A stretch of DNA of 64,000 nucleotides from Sipunculus nudus (GCA_026874595.1 CM049307.1:92480330-92544329); one strand, 5' to 3'; counted from the stretch's first letter, positions 53,471 to 64,000 are shown. Translations and numbers: made by a program. Notes: generated from the letters alone by a model not told the origin.

Positions 53471-55089
53471 AATACACAGGACCTCTCCTATTGGTTAATG
53501 CACTGGACCACGACCTGAATACACAGGACCTCTCCTTTTGGTTAATGCACTGGACCACCACCTGAATACACAGGACCTCTCCTATTGGTTAATGCACTGG
53601 ACCACCACCTGAATACACAGGACCTCTCCTATTGGTTAATGCACTGGACCACCACCTGAATACACAGGACCTCTCCTATTGGTTAATGCACTGGACCCCC
53701 GGAATACACAGGACCTCTCCTATTGGTTAATGCACTGGACCACGACCTGAATACACAGGACCTCTCCTATTGGTTAATGCACTGGACCACGACCTGAATA
53801 CACATAGGCCTTCCTACTGGTTAATGCACTGGACCACGACCTGAATACACAGGACCTCTCCTATTGGTTAATCCACTAGACCACGACCTGAATACACAGG
53901 ACCTCTCCTATTGGTTAATGCACTGGACCACCACCTGAATACACAGGACCTCTCCTATTGTTTAATGCACTGGACCACGACCTGAATACACATAGGCCTT
54001 CCTATTGGTTAATGCACTGGACCACGAATTTAATACACATGACCTCTCCTATTGGTTAATGCACTAGACCAGGACCTGAATACACAGGACCTCTCCTATT
54101 GGTTAATGCACTAGACCAGGACCTGAATACACAGGACCTCTCCTATTGGTTAATGCACTGGACCACCACCTGAATACACATAGGCCTTCCTATTGGTTAA
54201 TGCACTGGACCACGAATTTAACATAGGACCTCTCCTATTGGTTAATGCACTAGACCAGGACCTGAATACACAGGACCTCTCCTATTGGTTAATGCACTAG
54301 ACCAGGACCTGAATACACAGGACCTCTCCTATTGGTTAATGCACTGGACCACGACCTGATACACATAGGCCTTCCTATTGGTTAATGCACTGGACCACGA
54401 ATTTAATACACAGGACCTCTCCTATTGGTTAATGCACTAGACCAGGACCTGAATACACAGGACCTCTCCTATTGTTTAATGCACTGGACCACGACCTGAA
54501 TACACATAGGCCTTCCTATTGGTTAATGCACTGGACCACGACCTGAATACACAGGACCTCTCCCATTGGTTAATGCACTAGACCACGACCTGAATACACA
54601 TTACCTTTCCGATGGGTAAATGCACTGGACCACGACCTGAATACACAGGACCTCTCCCATTGGTTAATGCACTAGACCAGGACCTGAATACACAGGACCT
54701 CTCCTATTGGTTAATGCACTGGACCACGACCTGAATACACAGGACCTCTCCTATTGGTTAATGCACTGGACCACGACCTGAATACACAGGACCTCTCCTA
54801 TTAGTTAATGCACTAGACCACGAATTTAATACACAGGACCTCTCCGATTGGTTAATGCACTGGACCACGACCTGAATACACAGGACCTCTCCTATTGGTT
54901 AATGCACTGGACCACGACCTGAATACACAGGACCTCTCCCATTGGTTAATGCACTAGACCACGACCTGAATACACATGACCTCTCCGATGGGTTAATGCA
55001 CTGGACCACGAATTTAATACACAGGACCTCTCCTATTGGTTAATGCACTGGACCACGACGTGAATACACAGAACCTCGTCTATTGGTAA
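53471..55089 (+). repeat. 47-bp minisatellite, about 34 copies
   Basis: Tandem units start AATACACAGGACCTCTCC, continue TATTGGTTAATGCACTGG and end ACCACGACCTG. Sub-variants have CATAGGCCTTCC or a GAATTTAA end, and one unit near 53,690 is shortened. Most units contain ATTGG (an inverted CCAAT box) followed by TTAATG. The array is interrupted at its right end by a TIR element, beyond which about 25 bp of unit sequence resume. Confidence 0.97.
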
Positions 55090-55983
55090 CATCCCCGTCA
55101 CACGAGAAGGCGATCTCGTTGCGATCACCGAATTGGGGCAGATCGCTGTAGAGCGCAGCCAGAGTGGCCTTAAGTTTTCATGAGCTTCGTAGGAGCGAGA
55201 TAGTGTCGCGTTGGGTCGTCATATGGTCACATCATATGAACGTCATGAGTGGCGACCAGTAACATGGACAAAATTTCCGCCGTGGGGTCGCCGTGGATTA
55301 AAAGCGAAGTTAGATCGGAATTTGATCGCCATCAGTGTCCCAGCAGCGCAGCACCAGTTTCCTTAGAGCGCAGATTGATCGCTAGTAAACATGGTAGCAT
55401 CGGTCTATCCGTTTCGCTCCTGCTGCCTCCCTTTGGCCACTGCCAGCTGTTCGTGGAGCAGCATGATCGGTCGGCCTTGCAGACAGGCCAGTTGTAGCAT
55501 GTAATTTCTGTCCATGCTGACATGTGTGACTTCACTAAACTTTTTTACATCGGTCATGTTATGTGTACTAGTCATCAATTGGGACCATGGCAACCGCCGA
55601 CTCCCAGTCTGAAGCAGCGCAGTAGCATCTACCCACGCGCGCAGTTCCGTTGTCTTGATCGCAGACGGATCGGGGGCCGGTTGCTGCGGGGGTCATCATA
55701 TTCGCAGCCCTGTCGTGGACTGACCCCTTCAGTGGGTAGTAGGGACCTCATGCGGTCGTAAGAGAAACAAAGTTTGATCATAAACGACGGTGTAGCAGCG
55801 CCATAAAAAGTGGTAAGAACGGCATAAAACGGCCGAAAATTGCAAATGTACACGTCGTGCAAGCCTATTGACAGCGGCATAGCCGTCACACATGGACGGT
55901 TTTTCCCATGTTCATGGCGATCAACGACGATCTGCTAGGTCGCCATGGTCGCCGTTAGGTCTCCTTCTCGTGTGATGGGGGCT
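55090..55983. mobile_element. Non-autonomous TIR element inserted in the minisatellite, 894 bp
   Basis: The left end (CATCCCCGTCACACGAGAAGG) and the reverse complement of the right end (AGCCCCCATCACACGAGAAGG) match well over about 26 bp, including 13 identical bases TCACACGAGAAGG. The left flank reads CTATTGGTAA and the right flank TTAATGCACTGG. The intact minisatellite unit reads GGTTAATG, so the insertion site was TTAA, with one T since lost on the left. C-rich tips with TTAA targeting suggest piggyBac-like or Kolobok-like mobilisation. No transposase is present, and open frames inside (such as 55,249-55,497 plus and 55,889-55,629 minus) look random. Confidence 0.75.
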
Positions 55984-56010
55984 TTAATGCACTGGACCAC
56001 GACCTAAGTC
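55984..56010 (+). repeat. Residual minisatellite unit right of the TIR element
   Basis: The bases TTAATGCACTGGACCACGACCT are the second half of the 47-bp unit. This shows that the TIR element split the minisatellite. Sequence after about 56,008 is unrelated. Confidence 0.9.
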
Positions 56011-56153
56011 CCCTCTACTCCAACCATGAAATCATCAAACCGCAAATTGAAAAATTAGTGATTCGTTCTATATTAGTAGTCGTTATATGACTTCTGGATC
56101 AATCCTTGCCCCATGTCTATATACTTTCATTAAAGTATTTCCAAACATATGTG

Positions 56154-56157
<4 letters not shown>

Positions 56158-56193
<36 letters not shown>

Positions 56194-56490
56194 AATATAT
56201 AGACATATTTATAACATTTTTTATTTCATGTATTATATATATGTATACATACATATAATAGGTATATTAGTTAATATATGACCTTTTTAACAAATATCAT
56301 TTATGTGAAATTAAATACTAATACATATTAATATATATATAACTTTTATTTAACAAATATGATATATAAGTATATATTAATATATATATGTAAATATATG
56401 TGTTAAAATATATATTTATATATATGTATATATATATATATTAATATATATAACATTTTTATTCCAAATATTATATACCCATTATATACA
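56158..56490. repeat. AT-rich low-complexity region with degenerate repeats
   Basis: A (TA)n run at about 56,158-56,190 is followed by about 300 bp of almost pure A/T. Within it a motif resembling AACATTTTTATTTNANAAATAT recurs about every 70-100 bp, near 56,211, 56,281, 56,340 and 56,450. No gene is present. Confidence 0.7.
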
Positions 56491-56914
56491 TATTTTAATC
56501 TAGGGATAATATTTTGGTTCAGTTGTTTTATAATTGTCCTTTGGTTTGATGAACAGACTTAGGTTTGAGGAAGGAATACAAGATCAACACGACGGTGTAG
56601 ATTCTAAGATATATACTTGTAGCCATTAGGTGTAAGTAATGTTGAACATAATACACACATTAAAAATGGACTCCGTTACAGTTACTGCGAAATTCGCCCT
56701 TTTAGTTACCGAGTGAAGGCAAAGGCACTGACTAGCAATTTCTACTAGAGCCCTTCAAACCTCTTTCGTGTATCCTTATTTCTGTCATTTTGCTTTAGCT
56801 GAGAGGGGAACAAATTTGCGGAAGTATTTTTATTTTATTTTAACGCCCATTTATGACGGGACGTTTTATTGTATATTCCCAAGGTCCGTCCGTTTGTCCG
56901 CCTGTTTACTTTGA

Positions 56915-57290
56915 GTGTCGCCGCGGTAACTTACCAGGGATTTTAAGGGTTTTCATGAAACTAATCATAACTTTGAACAATATATTATCTTGCCCAAGTT
57001 TAATTATAGGCATAATCCACACATATTTAATGAGGTCTGAGGTCACAAGGCTACGTTGTGGTGTCGCCGCGAAGACTTCCCAGGAATAGGATGGATTTTC
57101 CCCGTTAAAATCCATGCATATTTAATGGGGTCAGTGGTCATCATATCTTGGTGGCGTGGTGATGACTTCCCAAATCCAAGAGGCTCGTTATAAATATTTA
57201 CAAAAAGAGTGAACGTTTCTCCACTGAATTCAGTACTCTGCATATCTCACGTATATTTAATATGTTCAGAGGTCACAAGACATATAAAGG
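56915..57290 (+). repeat. Degenerate tandem repeat, three units of roughly 90-145 bp
   Basis: Three diverged units share an early block (GTCGCCGCG...GACTTCCCAGG, or similar) and a late block (ATATTTAATGNGGTCNGNGGTCA). The late block lies near 57,022, 57,117 and 57,252; the early block lies near 56,915, 57,061 and 57,155. Spacing varies, consistent with an old minisatellite or tandem transposon fragment. Short open frames on both strands here are not genes. Confidence 0.6.
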
Positions 57291-58873
57291 GCGTATTATG
57301 AATCATTGCGGAGCTCTTGATATTCACAGAAAGTGAGAAAAAACAATTAAATTGGACAAATTTTTCACACACATTCATAAACTCACGCACACACTCTCAC
57401 GCTAACAAAATTTAAACAGTAATATCATGTATTCATTGATTTAGCGAGGCCATCGGGTCCAGCGGGTTAATTACAATCGCATATCAGAAGGCACTAAAGA
57501 GAGAGCAAAAGTATCCGCCAAATCAGGCCATTAAGTATATGACGTATATAGTTCCAAACATAATCCTCCTACACCGAATCTACTGTACCAGAAAGCTGAC
57601 CGATGCAATGCATTTTATTTAAGCCATGGTTCAAAATGTAATTTTATCGAAAGAAAGTTATTCTATCGGGAATTTTTCATGGATCCTCCACATGATCCAA
57701 TTCAGACCCAAAACTAAACTAAGTATCATTCTTCCACATATGACGAAACGATTAAACATTCATGTTGTCAAAGGAACAAGCCACTTTTACAATATTTTTA
57801 CCCATTAAGAGGGACGTCAATAGATGGTGGATTGGGTATATCTCCCCCAACTTTTTAGCAAAGGCCAATGTAATAATTACCCCCCCCCCCCCGCCTGATA
57901 TTCAGAAAATAAGATTTATATATTAAAAATGAAATATATATTATGAGAATTATAGACTAAACTTAACCTCTACTCGAAACATTATATCTTATTTCTGAAA
58001 CTTTCTATTTCATCGTAATAATGATAAAACGTGTCACACAGACCATAAGAGGTTTATATGTTTCCCCACCCTAGAAGATAATTTGACGCCGCTGCACGTT
58101 ATTTATGATTGGATTCACAAGAGTGTAATACAGATCTTTATAACTGGAGACAGGTAAGCAAGAAGTGTAACCTCAGAAATCAAGCCGCATGTGCGACTTG
58201 AAGGGGTTTATTTTAAATTGTTCCGAGTGTTCCGATATGCAGAAAAGGGTTAAGTAAATAATTACTAAATATGTTATTTTTTAATATCACTTTAAGAAGG
58301 TCTATTTTATGCCCTATTCAAAATATCGTTGTTGTGAATAATCATAACAGAAAACTGATCCCAGTACTATGTACCCTTATTTTAAGTCTCCCTGAGCTAA
58401 TGCTGGCGAATAAACGAAGATTTACTGTATATACAATCCGCGGATATTTTATTTCAAACGAAAATTAACAGGCAGATACATGAATTATTGCCACATGTTT
58501 CTGTTGGTATTCTTATATGTTAATAGCCACACTCAAGCACTCTTTAGCGGAACACTCTGCGAGAGAAGTGACTTAATGGCTGTTATGCAGAAGGAAGTTA
58601 ATACAGACATAATGATAATGCAAGGTTAGTTCTTCTCAGTTCAAGAGTAGCTTCCCTTGTGAACACATGCCTGGAGGGGACAGAAGGTACCCGTAAGTTA
58701 TCATACCTTTATAACATATGGGTTAAACACATTTAAATATTTGATAGTGTTAAATAGTTCAGCATAGTTAATACATGTATAGCGAAATGTGACATAACTA
58801 AACCTAATTATACAGTTTTCTGGCCGAACTTAATTTATAATATTATAAATATGATAAATATGATAAAATATAA
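57291..58873. other. Non-coding unique sequence
   Basis: No gene is supported in this 1.6 kb. It is AT-rich with a C homopolymer at about 57,880-57,892. Short open frames at 57,626-57,808 and 58,271-58,468 lack recognisable motifs, a convincing start context or splice-compatible neighbours. Confidence 0.6.
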
Positions 58874-58942
58874 TATATGATAATAATAATAATAATAATT
58901 ATAATAATAATAATAATTATTATTATTATTATTATTATTATA
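58874..58942. repeat. (TAA)n/(TTA)n microsatellite
   Basis: A TAA run switches to a TTA run, making an inverted trinucleotide tract that could fold on itself. It is preceded by ATATGATAAAATATAATATATG, a lead-in that also precedes the (AAT)n tract at 59,195. Confidence 0.9.
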
Positions 58943-59194
58943 TTACCACAATTTCGAAAGCCTCGAAAACAATAAGACAACCACTGTATATAACTATGGG
59001 ATGTAACAACTTTCTCGAGACATAACTTGATTCATCTTTCAGAATAGTCAGATAAACGTATTGAACGATCTGTGGTTTAAATCTGTTATCCATGAAATAG
59101 TGTAAAGTTGACACTCATACTTATTTGTACGTTATATTGAAATATATTAAATATGATCAAATGTAATATATGATAATATCAATAGATTAATTAA

Positions 59195-59229
<35 letters not shown>

Positions 59230-59260
59230 TAATAATAATAATTATTATAATAATAATGAT
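59195..59260. repeat. (AAT)n microsatellite
   Basis: This is an imperfect AAT/TAA trinucleotide run. The roughly 45 bp before it resemble the lead-in of the 58,874 tract (ATATGATCAAATGTAATATATG). The two may be tails of copies of the same element or parts of a small duplication. Confidence 0.85.
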
Positions 59261-59517
59261 AGCCTGAATGACATTCTACAACCTTCATATCAGCCATGTA
59301 TTAGTTTACATATCCGTATACTTCACCATTATTTTTTGTGGTAATCTTAATCACCATTATATATTTTTTAAGGGTTCTTGTAAATTGCGAGGTAGGGCAC
59401 CTTCTTTCTAGCCGACGAGGACGGAAGGAGTTGACATGGGATGGAACCCTGGAGTTTGTAAACCGTGTCTGCTTAGATAAAAATATATTTCATCTTTTTC
59501 GTAGGAAACACCAAAGG

Positions 59518-59561
<44 letters not shown>

Positions 59562-59997
59562 TAAAGAATAAATCTTAGCGATTTTAACTTTTCCAAGTTT
59601 CACGAGGATTTTATTTTCGTGATCTCTTTATACAAAAGATATTTAGACCTATAGAGTATAATCATAAATATCTGAACGAATTATATCAAATATTATGTGC
59701 ACAGACGCTTATTAACAAAAAAATATTGTTCGTTTATAGCCGACAATTAGAAAGATCTGATATCAGTAAAAATATCAGTCTGTCAACAAACACGATGCAT
59801 ATTTTTTTGTTCGTACTGTCAACCTTCTACTTTTCAACTTTGCCTTCGACGATCGGATCTCTTATTTGCGGATCTTTTATTTTCGCAATATTATCGCGAA
59901 TTCGAAGCCATCGAGAACAAAAGGACAACCAAGGTATTTAACTATAACATATGACTCTTGTAATACTTTTAATAGAAACATATCTCCTCCCCCCCCC

Positions 59998-60080
<83 letters not shown>

Positions 60081-60128
60081 GTATTATTATATACACACAT
60101 ATTGATGTATCAAAATTTATGCTGGTTC

Positions 60129-60192
<64 letters not shown>

Positions 60193-60195
60193 CAG
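59261..60195. other. 5' flank or upstream intron of the secreted-protein gene, with microsatellites
   Basis: No coding exon is certain here. (TA)n lies at 59,519-59,560. C10-12, (TC)n and (TA)n form a compound run at about 59,987-60,080. A further (TA)n run at 60,130-60,186 reaches to within 10 bases of the exon-1 acceptor. If exon 1 is preceded by a 5'-UTR intron, that intron ends at 60,195 (ATTACAG). A 71-codon open frame at 59,726-59,941 has a hydrophobic middle and a possible donor at its end, but nothing else supports it. Confidence 0.5.
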
Positions 60196-60272
60196 GGCCT
60201 GCTTGACAATGCAGTTGGCAATTGCGTTGCTGATTACGGTGGCAGTAGGAAGTCCGCCGTCAGCTGATGCAG
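60196..60272 (+). other. Exon 1 of the secreted-protein gene (signal-peptide exon)
   Basis: The exon is bounded by an acceptor (ATTACAG, ending 60,195) and a donor (GCAG/GTAAAT, GT at 60,273-60,274). It holds a 13-base leader, the ATG at 60,209 and 64 coding bases. If transcription instead starts just downstream of the (TA)n tract, the left edge would be a start site rather than an acceptor. The coding part is the same either way. Confidence 0.75.
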
Positions 60273-61487
60273 GTAAATATTTTGTAACAGGGTTATACAA
60301 GGACAGAAATACATCGTTCTGGTCAATGCCAAAATACTTATTATTATTATTCAATATTCTGAAGAACAGGGGAGGGTAGAAGAAAAATGCCACCATAATA
60401 GTGCTGCATGTAAAACTGATAAAAATTGATAAACAAATTATATTCAATCAGATCTAAACTCTATATTCGGAAAATGAGGCACTCCTTTATGAACTTAAGG
60501 AGGGCAGCTTAAATATTACGGAAAAAATGCAGAATAAAACAGAAGGGACAGTAATAGATAGGTGTAAGCTGTTTATTAATTGATGGCCTGTCAGCCAACA
60601 TATATTTAGTTATATTAAGATTTTTTTAAAGACTAAGCAGTTTGCTATTTCCAAATTACTGACACATTTCATCACAATTTACATGTAAGGATTTTATTCG
60701 GTTGCGCTTGGTATTCCAGAGTAACACATAAATTATATGAATATTGCCGGGCAGGTAAATATGACATCTCTCAAAACGCTTTCTGTATCCCGCATTCCGG
60801 ACATCAAGAATCTTAGCTTCTGCTATTCGTTTTGCCGGATCCGCGCAGAAGAAATCTCACCTTATTCATTCGATCAGTACCGTTTCTATCTGCATCCCGC
60901 ATGCCTAATCGCGAGATTACAAGTCCACTTTTTGTCTGTTCAATATGAATTATTGTATAAAACCTATACGGAATAAAACATAATATGTGACTAAACATAT
61001 TTTAAACCCGTTGCTTCGTGTAGCAAAGTATAAAGTATAATATTAAGTTATGTTTGACATCATTACAACTATTTGGATGACATTTCGCATACACGTTTGC
61101 AAAAACCTTTCCTCTATTAACTGGGGATAGAAAAGAGATATTTTTGCTCGTATTATTATTAATTATAGTTTAGAATAATATTTTTGGTATTATCACATCA
61201 CGAAATAATATTAGCAAGAAATAATTTCTCTGTGCTTTCTCTATGGTGATTTACGACTTTCCCAAGGAAATGTGAAGGAAAATTAGGTTCAGAGAGTCAT
61301 AATTAAATACTTATAGTTTTATCGCTCAGCCAGGAGAGCGGATTATCAGTCACAAGAAGTTTTGAACAGATTTTAATTTAATTTCGTGATGGTTTATGAT
61401 AAGCCCTAATGTAAAAAGTTTGTAAAACTTTGGTAGGCACCTGGATCACCAAAATATGATTTAATTTAACGCATTTTGTACTCCATT

Positions 61488-61520
<33 letters not shown>

Positions 61521-64000
61521 TCACTAGACCTACCACATAAAGTGTCACTTCCGAAGATCGATGATTTGATCACACAAGCAACCAAGAAGCTCAAGGGGCC
61601 GTATAATTTAGGACCCAGGTGTTCCGGTGGCTTCATTAAAAAAGACGAGTGTGAGTACATATTCAAAGCGTCACCACCAACATGTGTGGCACTCAGATTT
61701 CTTCTTGGAAGACTACTCAACAACGACCAGACCCAGATGACTAGGTTTTCACAGATCCTGACATCGCGTGTGGCCTTTCGTTCCCTCAGCGTGAATGTCT
61801 GCAAGAAGACAATGTCACTGGCAGCAGAAACTACAGGCAGTCTTGATATTATCCCAAATATGTTAACATTGCATAGTGCTACGTTCACCTTTACACTGAC
61901 AGTCCCAGATAAATGCATTGATATTAGCTTATCTGGATCATGGAGCTTTCGGGGTATCACCATCCCAGTGACTGTTAAGAACGAGAGTGGAATATTCACC
62001 ATAGAAGCAAAACCAAGTATCACCCACTTTAACCTTGGAAAGCTGGTCGGAAGAGACACCGGGGGCTCCATGGAGCTGGATGATTTGTCTGTTGATGATC
62101 CTGTAATCACGGCAAGGTTTCAGTCTGGTAGGTCTGAGATCAGATTCGTCTTTAAATCTGCTTTGCCTTCCCTCGGAAGACCAGAGTTTTATGTGACTTT
62201 GATTCATCAGAAAAACAGCGGATCTCATGCGGTCGTGATAGCTGGGATTTTCAGCAACGTTAATGTGGCAGACCTTATAAAGAAACTCACAAAAGCCGAT
62301 TTGTCCCGGATCCCTATCATTGGATCCGCAACTGCAAGTGCCAGAATGATATATTCTTCAGGAGATAAACCAAATCTGCATATTCCATACGCGAACAACG
62401 TCCTTGACCCTCTGTTTCCTGCTGAGAAAGGACTAAAGCTTATGATGTCGCTTAAGATAAAGAACTTTCCAGAACAGGCAATAAGCCTATATGTTAGAAA
62501 TAAAACTGACTTTAGATTTAAATTTGTTGGACTTTCCGGCTTGGGCGTCAAAGATTTTATCGGTGAGTCTCTATCCAAACTTGCAAATGGTTTGAAACTT
62601 AAAGGCATGATTACTTCGGTTTTAAACCAGAAACTTTCAGATCTGTTGTTCAGCATCAGGAACAAAACTATGACGTTTAATCTCCGAACGTCTAAAGCGG
62701 TCACCATTATTCCGCGTGCCATCGTGCTGCAGAACACGACCGCGCGTATTGATTTCCAGATTTCCTCGAGAAAAGTGGGTATCGAAATGGCTACAGTGTG
62801 GAATCTCGGAAACTTCCCAATATGGTTTAAAATTGTAAAACCTGCGGACTTAAGTTCTTTCACTGCAGTTGCGCGGCCAGGTAAGAGTTTGCCTTTTGGA
62901 AAATTGATTGAAAATTTCGCTGTTGCTCTGCTTCCATCAGGCCTCCTGGAGAATGCCGTGAAGAAAGCAGGGTTGGAAAGCTTTTTGATTAAAAACCCTT
63001 CCATTTTGTTGTATTTCTCCCAGGACTCGGTCGTTAAAGTTTCCGGAACTGCCGTAATAGGTGAGTGGACCAAGTGCCATGTTGAGGTTATGACAGGCCA
63101 AATGCGTGGCGCGACGGTCATGGCCGCAGGTATCACCTTACAGCGTGTTCCCTTAACAGCTGTTGTTAAGAAACTGACAGACAATTTTGTGAATCTCGGC
63201 ATTGTTCCTGGAGCTTCCCTCTTAGATAACACCAGCATATCGATTGTAATGTCGTCCGAGCCTATACCAACAACAATTCCGTTGATGCAGTTCTCCGATC
63301 CGTCTCTGTCAAATATTGAAATACAGGACGGCATTAGTCTCGTAGGAAACTTTAGGTTCCCAGACTGTGGATCAGACAAATTTTGTAAAGTAGCCAAGGG
63401 ACTTTTGGGGGCGGATTCTCACTTCATCCTCAAAGGTCGTCTGGCACTCGGTCGTGTTTTTCTGTCTGCATTAATACCCAAGCAGATCCAACTCTTCAGA
63501 GGTATTAACATCACAGATGTTGGATTTGAAGTGGAAGCAGGCAATCGAAATGCGATCGGCATTACAGGGAGCCTTAAACTGAAGAAACCACCCCTGACAT
63601 TCACTGGCTCGATCGGGGTTTCGGAAAGTGGTGCCTACTTACAGATGACGATGATTGGGATGTGGAAGTATCCTTTTGGAGTACCATTCTTGGCCATTGG
63701 TGATATACATTTAGGGGTCTCTCTGTTCCCTGATGCTCTAGTGATCAGTGCTCTAGAGTTTGGCGGAACAGCATTGCTTGGTAAATTCGAGGATGATAAA
63801 GCTGATCCCATTAAGGCCAAAATGTTCATTGGACTCAACAGGATCAACCCTAATGAGAACTTCTTCATGGGAAACATCAGCGCTTTGACTATCAGGGCCC
63901 TCTTAGCAGCGTTTGCATACAAGCCAAGCTTACCAGGTCCTATCGCTGATAGCGGATTTCCAAAAGGACTGTACATCTCGTTTTCAGCATCAACTAAAAT
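60209..64000 (+). CDS. Secreted modular protein of unknown family, 5' part (spliced, runs off the window)
   Basis: The coding sequence is join(60209..60272, 61528..>64000), with 845 complete residues visible. Exon 1 starts at an ATG with A at -3 and encodes a signal peptide (MQLAIALLITVAVG...SADA, residues 1-21, predicted cleavage after ADA). It ends one base into a codon. Exon 2 begins with the two bases completing Asp22 and then stays open for 2,473 bp with no stop. The only AG between the last in-frame stop (61,467) and the exon is at 61,526-61,527, which fixes the acceptor. An N-terminal region has five cysteines (53, 63, 74, 113, 151). Then come beta-rich segments with a recurring module, best seen at residues 257-300, 551-599 and 799-844: small-hydrophobic strand, helix with LIKKLT or VVKKLT, IPIIG or IVPG, then a strand ending in SS or AS. 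Seven N-glycosylation sequons (such as NESG, NKTD, NTTA, NISA) fit secretion. There is no transmembrane helix after the signal. I do not recognise the family. The gene model is inferred without transcript data. Confidence 0.85.
60273..61527 (+). other. Phase-1 intron of the secreted-protein gene, 1,255 bp
   Basis: GTAAAT opens the intron and TTCACTAG closes it. The acceptor is preceded by (TA)n then (TG)n at 61,488-61,520 instead of a normal pyrimidine tract. The intron is AT-rich with no other credible exon. A 79-codon open frame at 60,737-60,976 contains a weak internal direct repeat (TTTCTGTATCCCGCATTCC and TTTCTATCTGCATCCCGCAT) but has no supporting evidence. Confidence 0.8.
61488..61520. 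repeat. (TA)n(TG)n microsatellite at the exon-2 acceptor
   Basis: About ten TA units followed by six TG units end seven bases before the exon-2 boundary at 61,528. Length variation here would change the splice-acceptor context directly. Confidence 0.95.

Noticed and set aside
53281-53565. Open frames of Tyr-Ile repeats on both strands.
   Set aside because: They are translated (TA)n microsatellite plus minisatellite. The same applies to 59,338-59,571, 59,866-60,081 and 59,951-60,187.
57434-57475. GGGTCCAGCGGGTTAATTAC considered as a tRNA arm.
   Set aside because: No matching D-arm, anticodon-arm or acceptor-stem partner is present at tRNA spacing.
59726-59941. 71-codon plus-strand open frame with a hydrophobic stretch and a GTATTT donor-like end.
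   Set aside because: Its phase and role relative to exon 1 are not supported. Exon 1 already supplies a start codon and signal peptide, so at most this could be upstream transcribed sequence.
60737-60976. 79-codon plus-strand open frame inside the intron, and its minus-strand partner at 60,998-60,813.
   Set aside because: There is no splice-compatible context or recognisable motif, and the flanking intron model joins in phase without it.
61487-62110. Minus-strand open frame of 207 codons, plus neighbours at 62,228-61,938, 63,604-63,419 and 63,976-63,635.
   Set aside because: These are shadows of the same plus-strand exon. The first one ends in translated TA/TG microsatellite.
62881-62890. 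GGTAAG resembling a splice donor inside exon 2.
   Set aside because: The reading frame stays open through it, and the encoded PGKSLPFG fits the surrounding protein pattern. No intron is needed.
62225-63397. Minus-strand open frame of 390 codons.
   Set aside because: It is antisense to the continuous plus-strand exon, lacks a recognisable domain, and is closed by stops while the plus frame stays open across the whole interval.

Overview
The window looks like nuclear DNA from an invertebrate animal. The reasons are a huge satellite array, AT-rich non-coding DNA full of (TA)n and (AAT)n microsatellites, non-autonomous terminal-inverted-repeat elements, tRNA-derived relics, and a gene split by a GT-AG intron that encodes a secreted protein. 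A mollusc or another lophotrochozoan would fit, but that is a guess from general genome style. No sequence here fixes the species.

Bases 1-48,900 are one uninterrupted head-to-tail satellite of about 1,190 monomers of 41 bp, with common 40-bp variants. It enters from beyond the left edge and stops abruptly inside a monomer at 48,900. It has several levels of order. Bases 1-1,735 hold diverged monomers. Bases 1,736-6,050 are a homogenised block with 82-, 164- and 369-bp periods. Two consecutive copies of an 11,529-bp segment follow (about 6,050-17,578 and 17,579-29,107), with only three substitutions noticed between them. Bases 29,108-48,900 hold irregular multi-kilobase higher-order repeats, including a 600-bp duplication. 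I see no gene in the array; its many antisense open frames follow from the repeat itself.

Bases 48,901-60,195 are AT-rich intergenic or 5' flanking sequence. They contain two degenerate tRNA-derived relics, an 85-bp tandem duplication, a 672-bp element with 66-bp terminal inverted repeats, a 25-bp near-perfect palindrome, a 47-bp minisatellite of about 34 copies interrupted by an 894-bp TIR element at a TTAA-like site, a degenerate roughly 90-145-bp tandem repeat and many microsatellites.

The only convincing protein gene starts at the right. A small exon (60,196-60,272) carries an ATG and a textbook signal peptide. A 1,255-bp intron then joins in phase to a plus-strand exon that is open from 61,528 to the window end (64,000). 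The visible product is 845 complete residues of a secreted, sequon-rich, beta-rich protein with a recurring hydrophobic module. I do not recognise the family. Long antisense open frames over this exon (for example 63,397-62,225) are shadows.
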